DNA of 64,000 nucleotides from Nonomuraea polychroma (GTDB taxonomy: Bacteria; Actinomycetota; Actinomycetes; Streptosporangiales; Streptosporangiaceae). The translations under genes were made by a program, and so were the position numbers. The notes under the pieces were generated by a model. The model was given only the letters and a program-made list of their open reading frames with translations. It had not been told where the DNA came from and did no database searches. This document shows, in pieces, positions 36,703 through 44,037 of the stretch. How positions within the stretch are numbered: the first letter of the stretch is position 1; every line of letters starts with the position of its first letter. The stretch covers positions 4,154,001-4,218,000 of the forward strand of contig NZ_SAUN01000001.1 in the NCBI RefSeq assembly GCF_004011505.1, in the 5' to 3' direction.

Positions 36703-36866
36703 GACCCATCGACGAGTAAACTCGCACCAGGCAAAGGATCATGGCGAGCACGGCAAAGATCCGCTCTGCTCGCCGTGGAGGAGTCGGAACGGCGCCGGGA
36801 CGAATCTAGGCTCGGGCCAGTGAACGCATCCATACCTCCTGGTATCCGCCTCACGGAGCCATCGCA

Positions 36867-37262
36867 GTGATCACCGTCGTCGTCTTCGCCCTGGCAGCTG
36901 TCTGCACCGTGGAAGTCGTGCTGGGCCTGGTGCTGCTCGGCTGGGCTGCGGCCGAACTCGGCGCCTTCCTGCACAGGCACCCGGACGGCGCCGCCGGTGG
37001 CCTGCGCGAGCTGGCGACGAACGCGAGGCGGGTCTGGCCAGGCGCCGTCGTATCGACGCGGTCGGCTGCCCGGCGCGTCATCCCGTGGCGGCGCCGGCCG
37101 GGCCGGTGGGTTCGTCGATCTGGCTGGGCGTCGGCCGGAAGCGCATATGCAGCCGCAACCGGGCGTGTCCGCCGGAGTGGTCCAGGCTCACCTCGTCGCG
37201 GAGCTGACGGGCCGGCCGCAAGCCGACGCCGTTCGGCGCGCCAGGAGCGGGTTCGAGGGTGA
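36867..37262 (+). CDS. possible small membrane protein
   Basis: GTG 36867 follows GGAG at eight bases. The first 35 residues contain one hydrophobic segment (ITVVVFALAAVCTVEVVLGLVLL); the middle is plausible to about residue 65. The rest is Arg/Ser-rich and overlaps a minus-strand kinase fragment, so the original 3' end has probably been lost. No family is recognised. Confidence 0.4.
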   Translation: MITVVVFALAAVCTVEVVLGLVLLGWAAAELGAFLHRHPDGAAGGLRELATNARRVWPGAVVSTRSAARRVIPWRRRPGRWVRRSGWASAGSAYAAATGRVRRSGPGSPRRGADGPAASRRRSARQERVRG

Positions 37263-37314
37263 GGCGCTCGACGGTCAGGCCCGCGCCGCTCACATCTATG
37301 AGGACCCGTTCGCG
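37078..37314 (-). pseudogene. C-terminal fragment of an RsbW-like anti-sigma kinase
   Basis: A minus-strand frame reads VLIDVSGAGLTVERLTLEP, then GLRPARQLRDEVSLDHSGG and ARLRLHMRF, resembling the last 60 residues of HATPase_c_2 (RsbW-type) proteins. The ATP-binding N-terminal half is absent. Its presence near a STAS gene suggests a lost partner-switch module. Confidence 0.45.
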
Positions 37315-37569
37315 GTGAGACCCGCAGGAGCAGCCGTCCCGGTGCCGAGGCGGGACCCGGTCGCAATCGCGCTGGGCGTTGGGGTTCAGGCGATGCCGGC
37401 TTCTTGGGTCACATTCTGGTTCGGCGTGGCGTGGTTCCGGCACGGTGCAGCGGTGTGAGCCAAGAAGTCCTCAGCGCCAGCTGTCCCAGGCCGCGAATGA
37501 CGAGGGCCGTTGTGCTCTCGAAGCCGAGCACGACACGGCCGCAGTCGATCTCGCTCGGTCCGGGCGGCA

Positions 37570-37597
37570 GCAAATACTTGGCTAGCCACATATTTGC
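37570..37597. promoter_or_regulatory. 28-bp near-perfect palindrome, probable MarR operator
   Basis: The outer arms GCAAATA and TATTTGC flank a perfect TGGCTAGCCA core; 24 of 28 positions obey the symmetry. A second CTAGCCAC lies at 37616-37623. The palindrome is 57 bases upstream of the quinone oxidoreductase start, in unusually AT-rich DNA. A MarR regulator is encoded two genes downstream, so autoregulation of the operon is likely. Confidence 0.7.
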
Positions 37598-37653
37598 TGT
37601 ACAGTGATTATGTGTCTAGCCACCTAATGCGTGGCGCAACGTTAGGAGTCGTC

Positions 37654-38559
37654 ATGAAAGCCATCGTTTTCGACCGTTTCGGCGGCCCGGAAGTACTGCA
37701 CGAGGCGGACATCGAGGTCCCGCAGCCCGGCCCCGGGCAGGTCCGTGTCCGCGTGAAGGCTGCCGGGCTGAACGCGCTGGACGGCAAGATCCGCTCCGGG
37801 ATGCTGGAGGCCGTGTACCCGACCCAGTTCCCGTCCATCCCCGGTCGCGAGCTCGCCGGCGTGGTGGACGCCCTAGGTGAGGGCGTGGAGGATGTGCAGG
37901 TCGGCGACGAGGTGCTGGGCTGGTCGGACACCGGCTCGTACGCCGAGTACGCGCTGGCCACCATCGTGGCCCCCAAGCCCGCCGCCCTCGACTGGCAGCA
38001 CGCGGCCGCGCTGCCGGTGGCGAGTGAGACCGCCGAACGGGTCCTGAACCTGCTCGGCGTCGCCGCCGGGGAGACCGTGCTGATGCACGGCGCGGCGGGA
38101 GCGGTCGGAACCCTGGCGGTTCAGCTCGCCACGGCTCGCGGAGCACGTGTCATCGGCACCGCCGGCCCCGGGAATCAGGAATATCTCGCCTCCCTCGGCG
38201 CCACCGCGACGGTGTACGGCGAGGGCCTGGTCGAGCGGGTCCGGGCGCTCGCCCCTGACAGCGTGGACGCGGTGTTCGACCTGGCCGGGAAGGGCGCCCT
38301 TGAGGACTCCATCACCCTGCGGGGCGGCACCGATCGCATCGTCACCATCGCCGACTTCCGCGCGCAGCAGCTCGGCATCACCTTCTCCGGCGGTTCTGCG
38401 GAGGCCTCGTCCGACCGCCTGGCGGCCCTGGCCCAGGACGCCGCGACCGGCAAGGTCGTCACCACGGTCACCACCTATCCGCTCGACCAGGCCGCAACGG
38501 CCCAGCAGGTCAGCGACGCCGGGCATGTCCGGGGCAAGCTCGTTCTCACCGTCGGCTGA
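37654..38559 (+). CDS. quinone oxidoreductase-like (zinc-free MDR family)
   Basis: The 301-residue product is a medium-chain reductase. Its N-terminal GroES-like domain (MKAIVFDRFGGPEVL, AAGLNALDGKIRSG) lacks zinc-ligand cysteines, and its Rossmann domain has VLMHGAAGAVGTLAVQLA. This is the QOR group, which reduces quinones or enones with NADPH. ATG 37654 follows TTAGGAG. It is the first gene after the palindrome, and together with the ene-reductase it suggests detoxification of electrophiles. Confidence 0.92.
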   Translation: MKAIVFDRFGGPEVLHEADIEVPQPGPGQVRVRVKAAGLNALDGKIRSGMLEAVYPTQFPSIPGRELAGVVDALGEGVEDVQVGDEVLGWSDTGSYAEYALATIVAPKPAALDWQHAAALPVASETAERVLNLLGVAAGETVLMHGAAGAVGTLAVQLATARGARVIGTAGPGNQEYLASLGATATVYGEGLVERVRALAPDSVDAVFDLAGKGALEDSITLRGGTDRIVTIADFRAQQLGITFSGGSAEASSDRLAALAQDAATGKVVTTVTTYPLDQAATAQQVSDAGHVRGKLVLTVG

Positions 38560-38637
38560 ACGCGCTCGCCTCTTCATCCGCCCCGCCCGCCGTTCTCGCG
38601 ATGCCCACCCGGGCCTCGCCGCACCGAAGGACCATGC

Positions 38638-39699
38638 ATGCTGGACTCTCTGTGGACGCCGACCACTGTCGGCGACATATCCCTGCCGCACCGCCTGGTC
38701 ATGGCGCCCATGACTCGGGACCGCGCCACGCCGGAAGGCGTCCCGACCGAGCTGAACGCCGAGTACTACGCCCAGCGGGCTTCGCACGCGCTGATCATCA
38801 CTGAGGGAACCCAGCCCTCCGCCGACGGCCAGGGCTACCTCCTCACTCCCGGCATCCGCGATGACGAGCAGATCGCCGGGTGGCGCAAGGTCATTGACGC
38901 CGTACACGCGGCCGGCGGCCGGATCGTCATCCAGCTGATGCACGTCGGACGCATCTCCCACCCCGACAACACCCCCCACGGGCGCCGGCCGGTCGCCCCA
39001 TCGGCGATCCGCCCCGAGGGCGTGATGTTCACCGCGTCCGGGCCCCAGGAGATGCCGGAGCCCCGCGCGCTGTCGACGCAGGAGGTCGCGGCGACGGTCG
39101 ACGACTTCCGTCGCGCCGCGGCGGCCGCTGTCGCGGCAGGCGCCGACGGCGTGGAGATCCACGCCGCCAACGGCTATCTGGTGCACCAGTTCCTGTCCGA
39201 CAACACCAACCAGCGCACCGACCGCTACGGCGGCTCCATCGACAACCGCATCCGCTTCGCCGTCGACGTAGCCGCCGCCGTGGCCGACGAGATCGGCGCG
39301 GAGCGCACCGGTCTGCGCATCTCCCCCGGCAACCCCTACAACGACATCGCCGAGTCCGACACCGCCGAGCTGTATCCGGCGCTCCTGGACGCGCTGCGCC
39401 CGCTGGGCCTGGCCTACCTCCACGTGATGCACGCGGGCGAGGACACTCTGCTGGAAACCCTGCGCGCGCAGTGGCCGGCCACGTTGATCCTCAACCGGGG
39501 CGGCACCGATCTGCCCACCCGCGCCAAGGACATCGACAACGGTACGGCCGACCTCGTCTCCGTCGGCGCCCTCGCGCTCGCCAACCCGGACCTGGTCGAG
39601 CGGCTCCGCGCCGGCGCGGAGCTGAACGCCCCCGACCCGGCGACCTACTACGGCGGCGGAGCGGCCGGCTATACCGACTACCCCACCCACACGGCTTGA
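38638..39699 (+). CDS. Old Yellow Enzyme-family ene-reductase
   Basis: The 353-residue FMN enzyme has the OYE barrel pattern: LPHRLVMAPMTRDRA, IVIQLMHVGRISHP, GVEIHAANGYLVHQFLSD with the substrate-binding His/Asn pair, and NQRTDRYGGSIDNRIRF. It reduces activated C=C bonds with NAD(P)H. ATG 38638 follows GAAGG. It lies 78 bases after the quinone oxidoreductase gene and 12 bases before the MarR gene, so one transcript is likely. Confidence 0.94.
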   Translation: MLDSLWTPTTVGDISLPHRLVMAPMTRDRATPEGVPTELNAEYYAQRASHALIITEGTQPSADGQGYLLTPGIRDDEQIAGWRKVIDAVHAAGGRIVIQLMHVGRISHPDNTPHGRRPVAPSAIRPEGVMFTASGPQEMPEPRALSTQEVAATVDDFRRAAAAAVAAGADGVEIHAANGYLVHQFLSDNTNQRTDRYGGSIDNRIRFAVDVAAAVADEIGAERTGLRISPGNPYNDIAESDTAELYPALLDALRPLGLAYLHVMHAGEDTLLETLRAQWPATLILNRGGTDLPTRAKDIDNGTADLVSVGALALANPDLVERLRAGAELNAPDPATYYGGGAAGYTDYPTHTA

Positions 39700-39711
39700 G
39701 GAACCGGAACC

Positions 39712-40179
39712 ATGCCCCACATCCCCACGACGGCCAGCAAAGGGCCGATGAGCTACGCGATCTTCCAGCTCGCCCGCGCCCACCGCGCCCACGCCGCCGC
39801 CCTGCTTCGCGCGATGGACCTGCATCCCGGACAGGAACTGCTGCTGATGCAGCTCTTTGACCGGGACGGCCAGACCCAGTCCGAGCTGCTCGAAAGCGTC
39901 GGCCTGGACCACTCCACCGTCTCCAAGTCCCTGCGCCGGATGCAGGACGCCGGCCTGCTCGTCCGCGAGCCGGCCGCACATGACCGGCGCGTCATGGTGG
40001 TCCACCTCACCGACAAGGGCCGTTCCCTGCGCAAACCCATCGCAGCCCTGTGGCAGGCCCTGGAGGAGACCTCCGCGCGGAACCTGTCGGAGCAGCAGGC
40101 GGAGGCCTTCGTCGACACCGCCTACGCCATCGCCGAGGCGCTCACCAGCCGCGCGCTTCCGCAAGAAGAATCCGAGTGA
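39712..40179 (+). CDS. MarR-family regulator
   Basis: The 155-residue winged-helix protein has the MarR layout: QELLLMQLFDRDGQTQSELL, recognition helix DHSTVSKSLRRMQDAGLL and the wing VREPAAHDRRVMVVHLTDKG with the conserved D-x-R. It probably represses its own operon by binding the palindrome at 37570-37597 and releases it when a reactive small molecule binds. Confidence 0.92.
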   Translation: MPHIPTTASKGPMSYAIFQLARAHRAHAAALLRAMDLHPGQELLLMQLFDRDGQTQSELLESVGLDHSTVSKSLRRMQDAGLLVREPAAHDRRVMVVHLTDKGRSLRKPIAALWQALEETSARNLSEQQAEAFVDTAYAIAEALTSRALPQEESE

Positions 40180-40294
40180 CTCGCCGGTGCGGCCGGCCGT
40201 CTGCACCTCGAGACCGGCCGCATCACCCCGTCCCATCCGCCTTCGGCATCGGCGACCAAGTCCTCGCTCCTGACCTGATGGAAAGTGAAAACCC

Positions 40295-41215
40295 ATGACT
40301 GCCACCGACTCCACCGCCCTCCCGGTCCTCGTCGTCGGGGCGACCGGCTCTCTCGGGGGCAAGGTCGTCGACGAACTACTCAAGCGCGGCAAGAACGTCC
40401 GTGCCCTGGTCCGGCCGACCACCGACGCGAGCAGGCTCGAAAGCCGGGGTGTCGAAGTCGCCCGCGGCGACATGCTCGACCTCCACTCGCTCGTCGCCGC
40501 CATGAACGGCGCCGATGCCGTCATCACCACCGCCGCCGGCTACACCCGCGGCGGCAAGAACGCGCACGACATCGACACCGTCGGCAACGCCAACCTCGCC
40601 GAGGCCGCCCACCGCGCCGGCATCCGACGGTTCGTCCTGACCAGCATCCTCACCAGCGACAAGACGCCCGATGTCCCACACTTCTGGCACAAGAAGCTCG
40701 CCGAGGACAAACTCGAACAGCTCCGCGTCCCGTTCCTCGCACTGCGCCCGGGGGCGTTCCTCGACCAGATCGCGAGCATGGCGGGCGACCCGATCGACAA
40801 GGGCCGCCTGATATGGATCGGCAAGACCACCGTCCCGCTGACCTTCGTCCACACCTCCGATCTCGCGGCGTACCTGGCAGCCGCAGTCGACGCCGAGGCC
40901 GACGACGGTGAGCGCATCGACATCGGCTGGGACCGCCCGGTCAGCATGCGCGAGGTAGCCGACCGGATGGGCAGCCGGGCCGGAAAGAAGATCAAGGTGT
41001 GGGCCGTCCCGTCCGCCGTCGCCCGCGCCGCAGGAGCCGTCGCCGGCCGCTTCATGCCCCTGATCAAGGACATGGCCGCGATGTTCGGCTGGTTCGACAC
41101 CGGCCGCTACGTCGCCGACCCCCGCCGCCAGGAGCAGCTGTTCGGCCCCGTCCCCACGGCCGAGGACGTCCTCGCCCGGTACAGCGACGAGTTGGGCACT
41201 GCACAGCACCGGTGA
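40295..41215 (+). CDS. NmrA-like NAD(P)H-binding SDR (atypical)
   Basis: The 306-residue product starts with a Rossmann motif VLVVGATGSLGGKVVDELL and ALVRP and lacks the classical Tyr-x3-Lys pair, as in NmrA/HSCARG-like sensors and isoflavone-reductase relatives. ATG 40295 follows GGAAAGTG. It comes 115 bases after the MarR gene and may be part of the same stress operon. The role could be redox sensing or reduction. Confidence 0.87.
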   Translation: MTATDSTALPVLVVGATGSLGGKVVDELLKRGKNVRALVRPTTDASRLESRGVEVARGDMLDLHSLVAAMNGADAVITTAAGYTRGGKNAHDIDTVGNANLAEAAHRAGIRRFVLTSILTSDKTPDVPHFWHKKLAEDKLEQLRVPFLALRPGAFLDQIASMAGDPIDKGRLIWIGKTTVPLTFVHTSDLAAYLAAAVDAEADDGERIDIGWDRPVSMREVADRMGSRAGKKIKVWAVPSAVARAAGAVAGRFMPLIKDMAAMFGWFDTGRYVADPRRQEQLFGPVPTAEDVLARYSDELGTAQHR

Positions 41216-41564
41216 CAGGCCCGCGTCCCGGCGCCCTGACCAGGACACCTCAGGCTGCCCTAACCGAATCCGATGGCCTGCAAGTCCTGCGAGTCTGCGC
41301 GCTGACCCCGCAATCGGGCCAGGCGCAAGGTCGCCTCGGGATATTTGTAAGAATCACGCGGCCTCGTGCACACAGTTGATCTTGGACCAAGGTTGGTTGG
41401 GCACGGACAGGCGGACGTGCTCAACGCGACGTGCCGGCGTACGAGATGCGCCTACACCGGCTCTGCATCTTGCCTCTTCCCGCAGGTCAAAGTGAGGTGA
41501 TCTTTTCAGGCACGTCAGGCGAGTACGCTGACCATGATCGCCTGCGACGGTGAAGGAGCCGCCG
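41216..41564. other. intergenic, no gene
   Basis: No frame here has coding character. The right end carries AAGGAG as the ribosome site of the next gene. I see no RNA or repeat. Confidence 0.4.
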
Positions 41565-42029
41565 ATGACCGCCGACCCCACGATGGCCCGGATCGGCCAG
41601 GGGGTGGAGTTGCATCACCACCAAGGTCAGCGTGAAGCCGCCCGCGAGTTGTTCGAGCAGATCTGGGACGACATCGGCGGCGAGCAAGGCGACCCGCTGC
41701 ATGTTTGCGTCCTTGCCCACTCGATGGCCGATGTGCAGGACGACGTGCACCAGGAGCTGATGCGGGATCTGCGAGCGCTGGCCGCCGTCGGCCTGATCAC
41801 CGATGAGCGGGTGGCCCAAGCCGGGGTGCCGCTTTCGGTAGCCGGCTTGTATCCGTCGTTGCACCTGAACGTGAGTGAGTGCTACCGCAAGCTGGGTGAT
41901 CTCGGGCGCGCCCGTGAGCACCTCCAGCAGGCGCGGGCGGGGATCGGCGCTCTTGGCGACGACGAGTATGGGCAGCTCATCAGGGGTGGACTGGAGCGGC
42001 TGGCCGAACAGTTGGCTGAGGCCACTTGA
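41565..42029 (+). CDS. unknown TPR-like protein
   Basis: The 154-residue product is helical. It has a repeat-like segment SLHLNVSECYRKLGDLGRAR followed by EHLQQARAGI, close to the tetratricopeptide consensus, near residues 95-125. ATG 41565 follows AAGGAG. It is a single-gene unit; the partner is unknown. Confidence 0.72.
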   Translation: MTADPTMARIGQGVELHHHQGQREAARELFEQIWDDIGGEQGDPLHVCVLAHSMADVQDDVHQELMRDLRALAAVGLITDERVAQAGVPLSVAGLYPSLHLNVSECYRKLGDLGRAREHLQQARAGIGALGDDEYGQLIRGGLERLAEQLAEAT

Positions 42030-42294
42030 CTGCGCCCCGGCGAATTCCCTGCACTAGCTGTTGATCTTCTTCGTAGATGCTTTGAGCCGGGGTGCTGCCC
42101 TCAGGCCAGGAGTCCCGGGGTTCCGGGCGTTTCCCAGGCCGTCAGATGCCGCTCAGCGGGCACCATCAGAAGGAGAAGGCAAATGAGCGCCGCCGCCAGA
42201 CGCACTGGTGTGCGCTCCCGCCGTAGCGCAGCCGCATCGTCAGCGGTAGCACAGCCCTGACACCCTTGACGATCATGCCACATACCCCAAGAAT
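42030..42294. other. intergenic with a doubtful small minus-strand frame
   Basis: A minus-strand frame (42101-42283) contains a hydrophobic stretch and ends PAERHLTAWETPGTPGLLA; a GTG start after CGGGAG would give a 34-residue membrane peptide. It would be divergent from the methyltransferase gene and share the metal-box site. There is no family evidence. Confidence 0.3.
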
Positions 42295-42310
42295 GGTAAT
42301 GATTATCGAT
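42291..42310. promoter_or_regulatory. Zur/Fur-type metal box
   Basis: ATGGTAATGATTATCGAT (42293-42310) has a TAATxATTA core and matches TTGAAAATGATTACCGTT at 61875-61892 at TG, AATGATTA, CG and T. Actinobacterial Zur boxes are of the form TGxxAATGATTxxCA. It lies just before the methyltransferase/FAD oxidoreductase pair. It does not match the iron-box consensus TTAGGTTAGGCTxACCTAA of DmdR/IdeR. Confidence 0.6.
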
Positions 42311-42332
42311 TTAGACGACATAAGGGGTGGGC

Positions 42333-43058
42333 GTGGCCGACGAATACGAAGGATCGGCGGAGTTCATCGATGTGATGATCGCGCCGGCCTGGGAGACAGC
42401 GGGCCCGGCGCTCACGGAGGCGCTGCGCGGCGTGTCCGGCCCGATCGTGGACGTGGGCGCCGGAGGAGGGCACGGCACGCGGGTGATCGCGGCGGCAGCG
42501 GCCGACGCCGAGATCCTGGCCGTCGAGCCGTCGCCAGGGTTGCGGTCGGTCCTGCTGGCCCGGGTGAACGAGTCCGCGGAGCTGCGCGACCGGGTGACCG
42601 TGCTGCCGGAGGGGCTGTTGGACAGCGAGCTGCCGGACCGGCTCGGCGCCGTCGTCGCCATGAGCGTCATCGGCCACTTCGACCCGGCCGACCGGCAGCG
42701 GATCTGGGCACTGCTCGCCGAGCGGCTTCTCCCCGGCGGCCGGGCGGTGCTGAATCTGCTGCCGCCCACGGAGGCAGCGGCGGTGCCGGACTCGAGGTTC
42801 GCCGACGTCCGCCTCGGACGGCGCAGATACGAAGGACGGGGCCGCGCCGAGCCCACCGGGCCGGACCGGCTCACCTGGCACATGACGTACCGCACGTACC
42901 ACGACGACCGGCTCGTCGACGAGCTGGAGGTGGACTACGACTGGTGGGTGCTGGACGGGCAGCGGCTCAAGGAGGAAGTGAACGAGCACGGCCTCGTCGT
43001 GTCCCGTACCGGTCCGGAGGAGCTCGGCATGTATGTGATCGACAGAGGAGGAGCGTGA
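42333..43058 (+). CDS. class I SAM-dependent methyltransferase
   Basis: The product has about 241 residues. SAM motif I is IVDVGAGGGHGTRVIA, followed by EILAVEPSPGLRSVLL (acidic residue binding the ribose) and AVVAMSVIGHFDP. GTG 42333 follows AAGGGG at five bases; GTG 42327 lies inside that site. It overlaps the next gene by one base (TGATG), so the two enzymes are made together. Located behind a metal box and beside the NRPS/PKS operon, it may tailor the metallophore; O-, N- or S-methylation cannot be told apart. Confidence 0.87.
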   Translation: MADEYEGSAEFIDVMIAPAWETAGPALTEALRGVSGPIVDVGAGGGHGTRVIAAAAADAEILAVEPSPGLRSVLLARVNESAELRDRVTVLPEGLLDSELPDRLGAVVAMSVIGHFDPADRQRIWALLAERLLPGGRAVLNLLPPTEAAAVPDSRFADVRLGRRRYEGRGRAEPTGPDRLTWHMTYRTYHDDRLVDELEVDYDWWVLDGQRLKEEVNEHGLVVSRTGPEELGMYVIDRGGA

Positions 43059-43981
43059 TGTACGAGGTGGTCGTGGTCGGCGGCGGGCCCGCCGGGCTCA
43101 GCGCGGCACTGGTTCTCGGCCGGCAGCGGCGCCGCGTCCTGGTGGTGGACGCCGGTCGGCCGCGGAACGCGCCGGCCGCGGAGATGCACATGTTCCTCGG
43201 CCGGGACGGCGGCTCACCCGCGCGCCTGCTGGCCGACGGCCGCGCGGAAGTGGCCGCCTATCCGACGGTGGAGCTCAGGCAAGGGCGGGTGACCTCAGCG
43301 GAGGGGGAGACCGGCCGCTTCACGGTGACCTTGGAAGACGGGGAACGTGTGGAGGCGTCCCGGTTGCTGCTGGCGAGCGGGGTGACCGACCAGCCCGTCG
43401 CCATCGCCGGGCTGGCCGAACGGTGGGGCAAGAGCGTGTTCCACTGCCCCTTCTGCCACGGCTACGAGACGAACGGAAAAGTGCTCGCCGTCATCGGCAA
43501 CGGGTTCGACGCGATGCTGGCGGCCTATGTCGCCGATCGCTACAGCGATGACGTGGTGTTGTGCACGAACGGTCCGAGCACCATGCCCGAACCGGTGGCC
43601 GCCGTCCTCAAGGCCCGAGGCATCCCCGTGATCGAGACGCCGCTGGCGGGCATCGAGGGCGAGCTGGACGCGTTGGCCTTGAGTTTCACGGACGGAACCA
43701 CGTTGGCACGCGAAGCCGTCTACCACCGGGCGCCCATCCGGCCGAACACGGACCTGGCCGTCCAGCTCGGCTGCGTGCTGCTGCCCGACGGTTGCGTCGA
43801 GGTGGACGAGTACGGCAGGACCAGCGTCGCCGGCGTCTACGCGGCCGGCGACGCGGCGCACCTCAAGGCGGTGCCCGACCCGGTGACCTTGGTGGGGCCG
43901 AGCGCGGCCGACGGGGTGCGGGCCGCGGTCTGGCTGGAGCAGGAGATGTTCCGCACCGGGTTGCCGGTGGCGCTGAGCTGA
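43058..43981 (+). CDS. thioredoxin-reductase-like FAD dithiol oxidoreductase
   Basis: The 307-residue flavoprotein has the FAD motif VVVVGGGPAGLSAALVLG, the redox pair in FHCPFCHGYE, an NAD(P)-site-like VIGNGFDAML and the second FAD motif SVAGVYAAGDAA. The CPFC pair followed by HGYE is shared with the GliT/HlmI/DepH group, which close disulfides in natural products, and with other low-molecular-weight thiol reductases. Translational coupling to a methyltransferase beside a cysteine-using assembly line makes a tailoring or thiol-protection role possible. Confidence 0.88.
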   Translation: MYEVVVVGGGPAGLSAALVLGRQRRRVLVVDAGRPRNAPAAEMHMFLGRDGGSPARLLADGRAEVAAYPTVELRQGRVTSAEGETGRFTVTLEDGERVEASRLLLASGVTDQPVAIAGLAERWGKSVFHCPFCHGYETNGKVLAVIGNGFDAMLAAYVADRYSDDVVLCTNGPSTMPEPVAAVLKARGIPVIETPLAGIEGELDALALSFTDGTTLAREAVYHRAPIRPNTDLAVQLGCVLLPDGCVEVDEYGRTSVAGVYAAGDAAHLKAVPDPVTLVGPSAADGVRAAVWLEQEMFRTGLPVALS

Positions 43982-43994
43982 TCCCGCCCGAAGG

Positions 43995-44030
43995 GTACGG
44001 CGGGCGGGCCCACTGCCCCGCTCGCCGTAC
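43995..44030. terminator. bidirectional terminator
   Basis: GTACGGCGGGCGGG and CCCGCTCGCCGTAC form a 14-pair stem with one mismatch and an eight-base loop, between the convergent FAD oxidoreductase and double methyltransferase genes. CCCGCCCG at 43983-43990 can form an alternative stem with CGGGCGGG at 44001-44008. Confidence 0.75.
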
Positions 44031-44037
44031 TGGTGTG

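Noticed and set aside
42101-42283. Small minus-strand membrane peptide gene
   Set aside because: No family evidence, and the frame is short; recorded only in the intergenic note.
42291-42310. Reading the boxes as iron (DmdR/IdeR) boxes
   Set aside because: They lack the TTAGGTTAGGCT-type consensus and match the TGAAAATGATTTTCA-type Zur pattern better.
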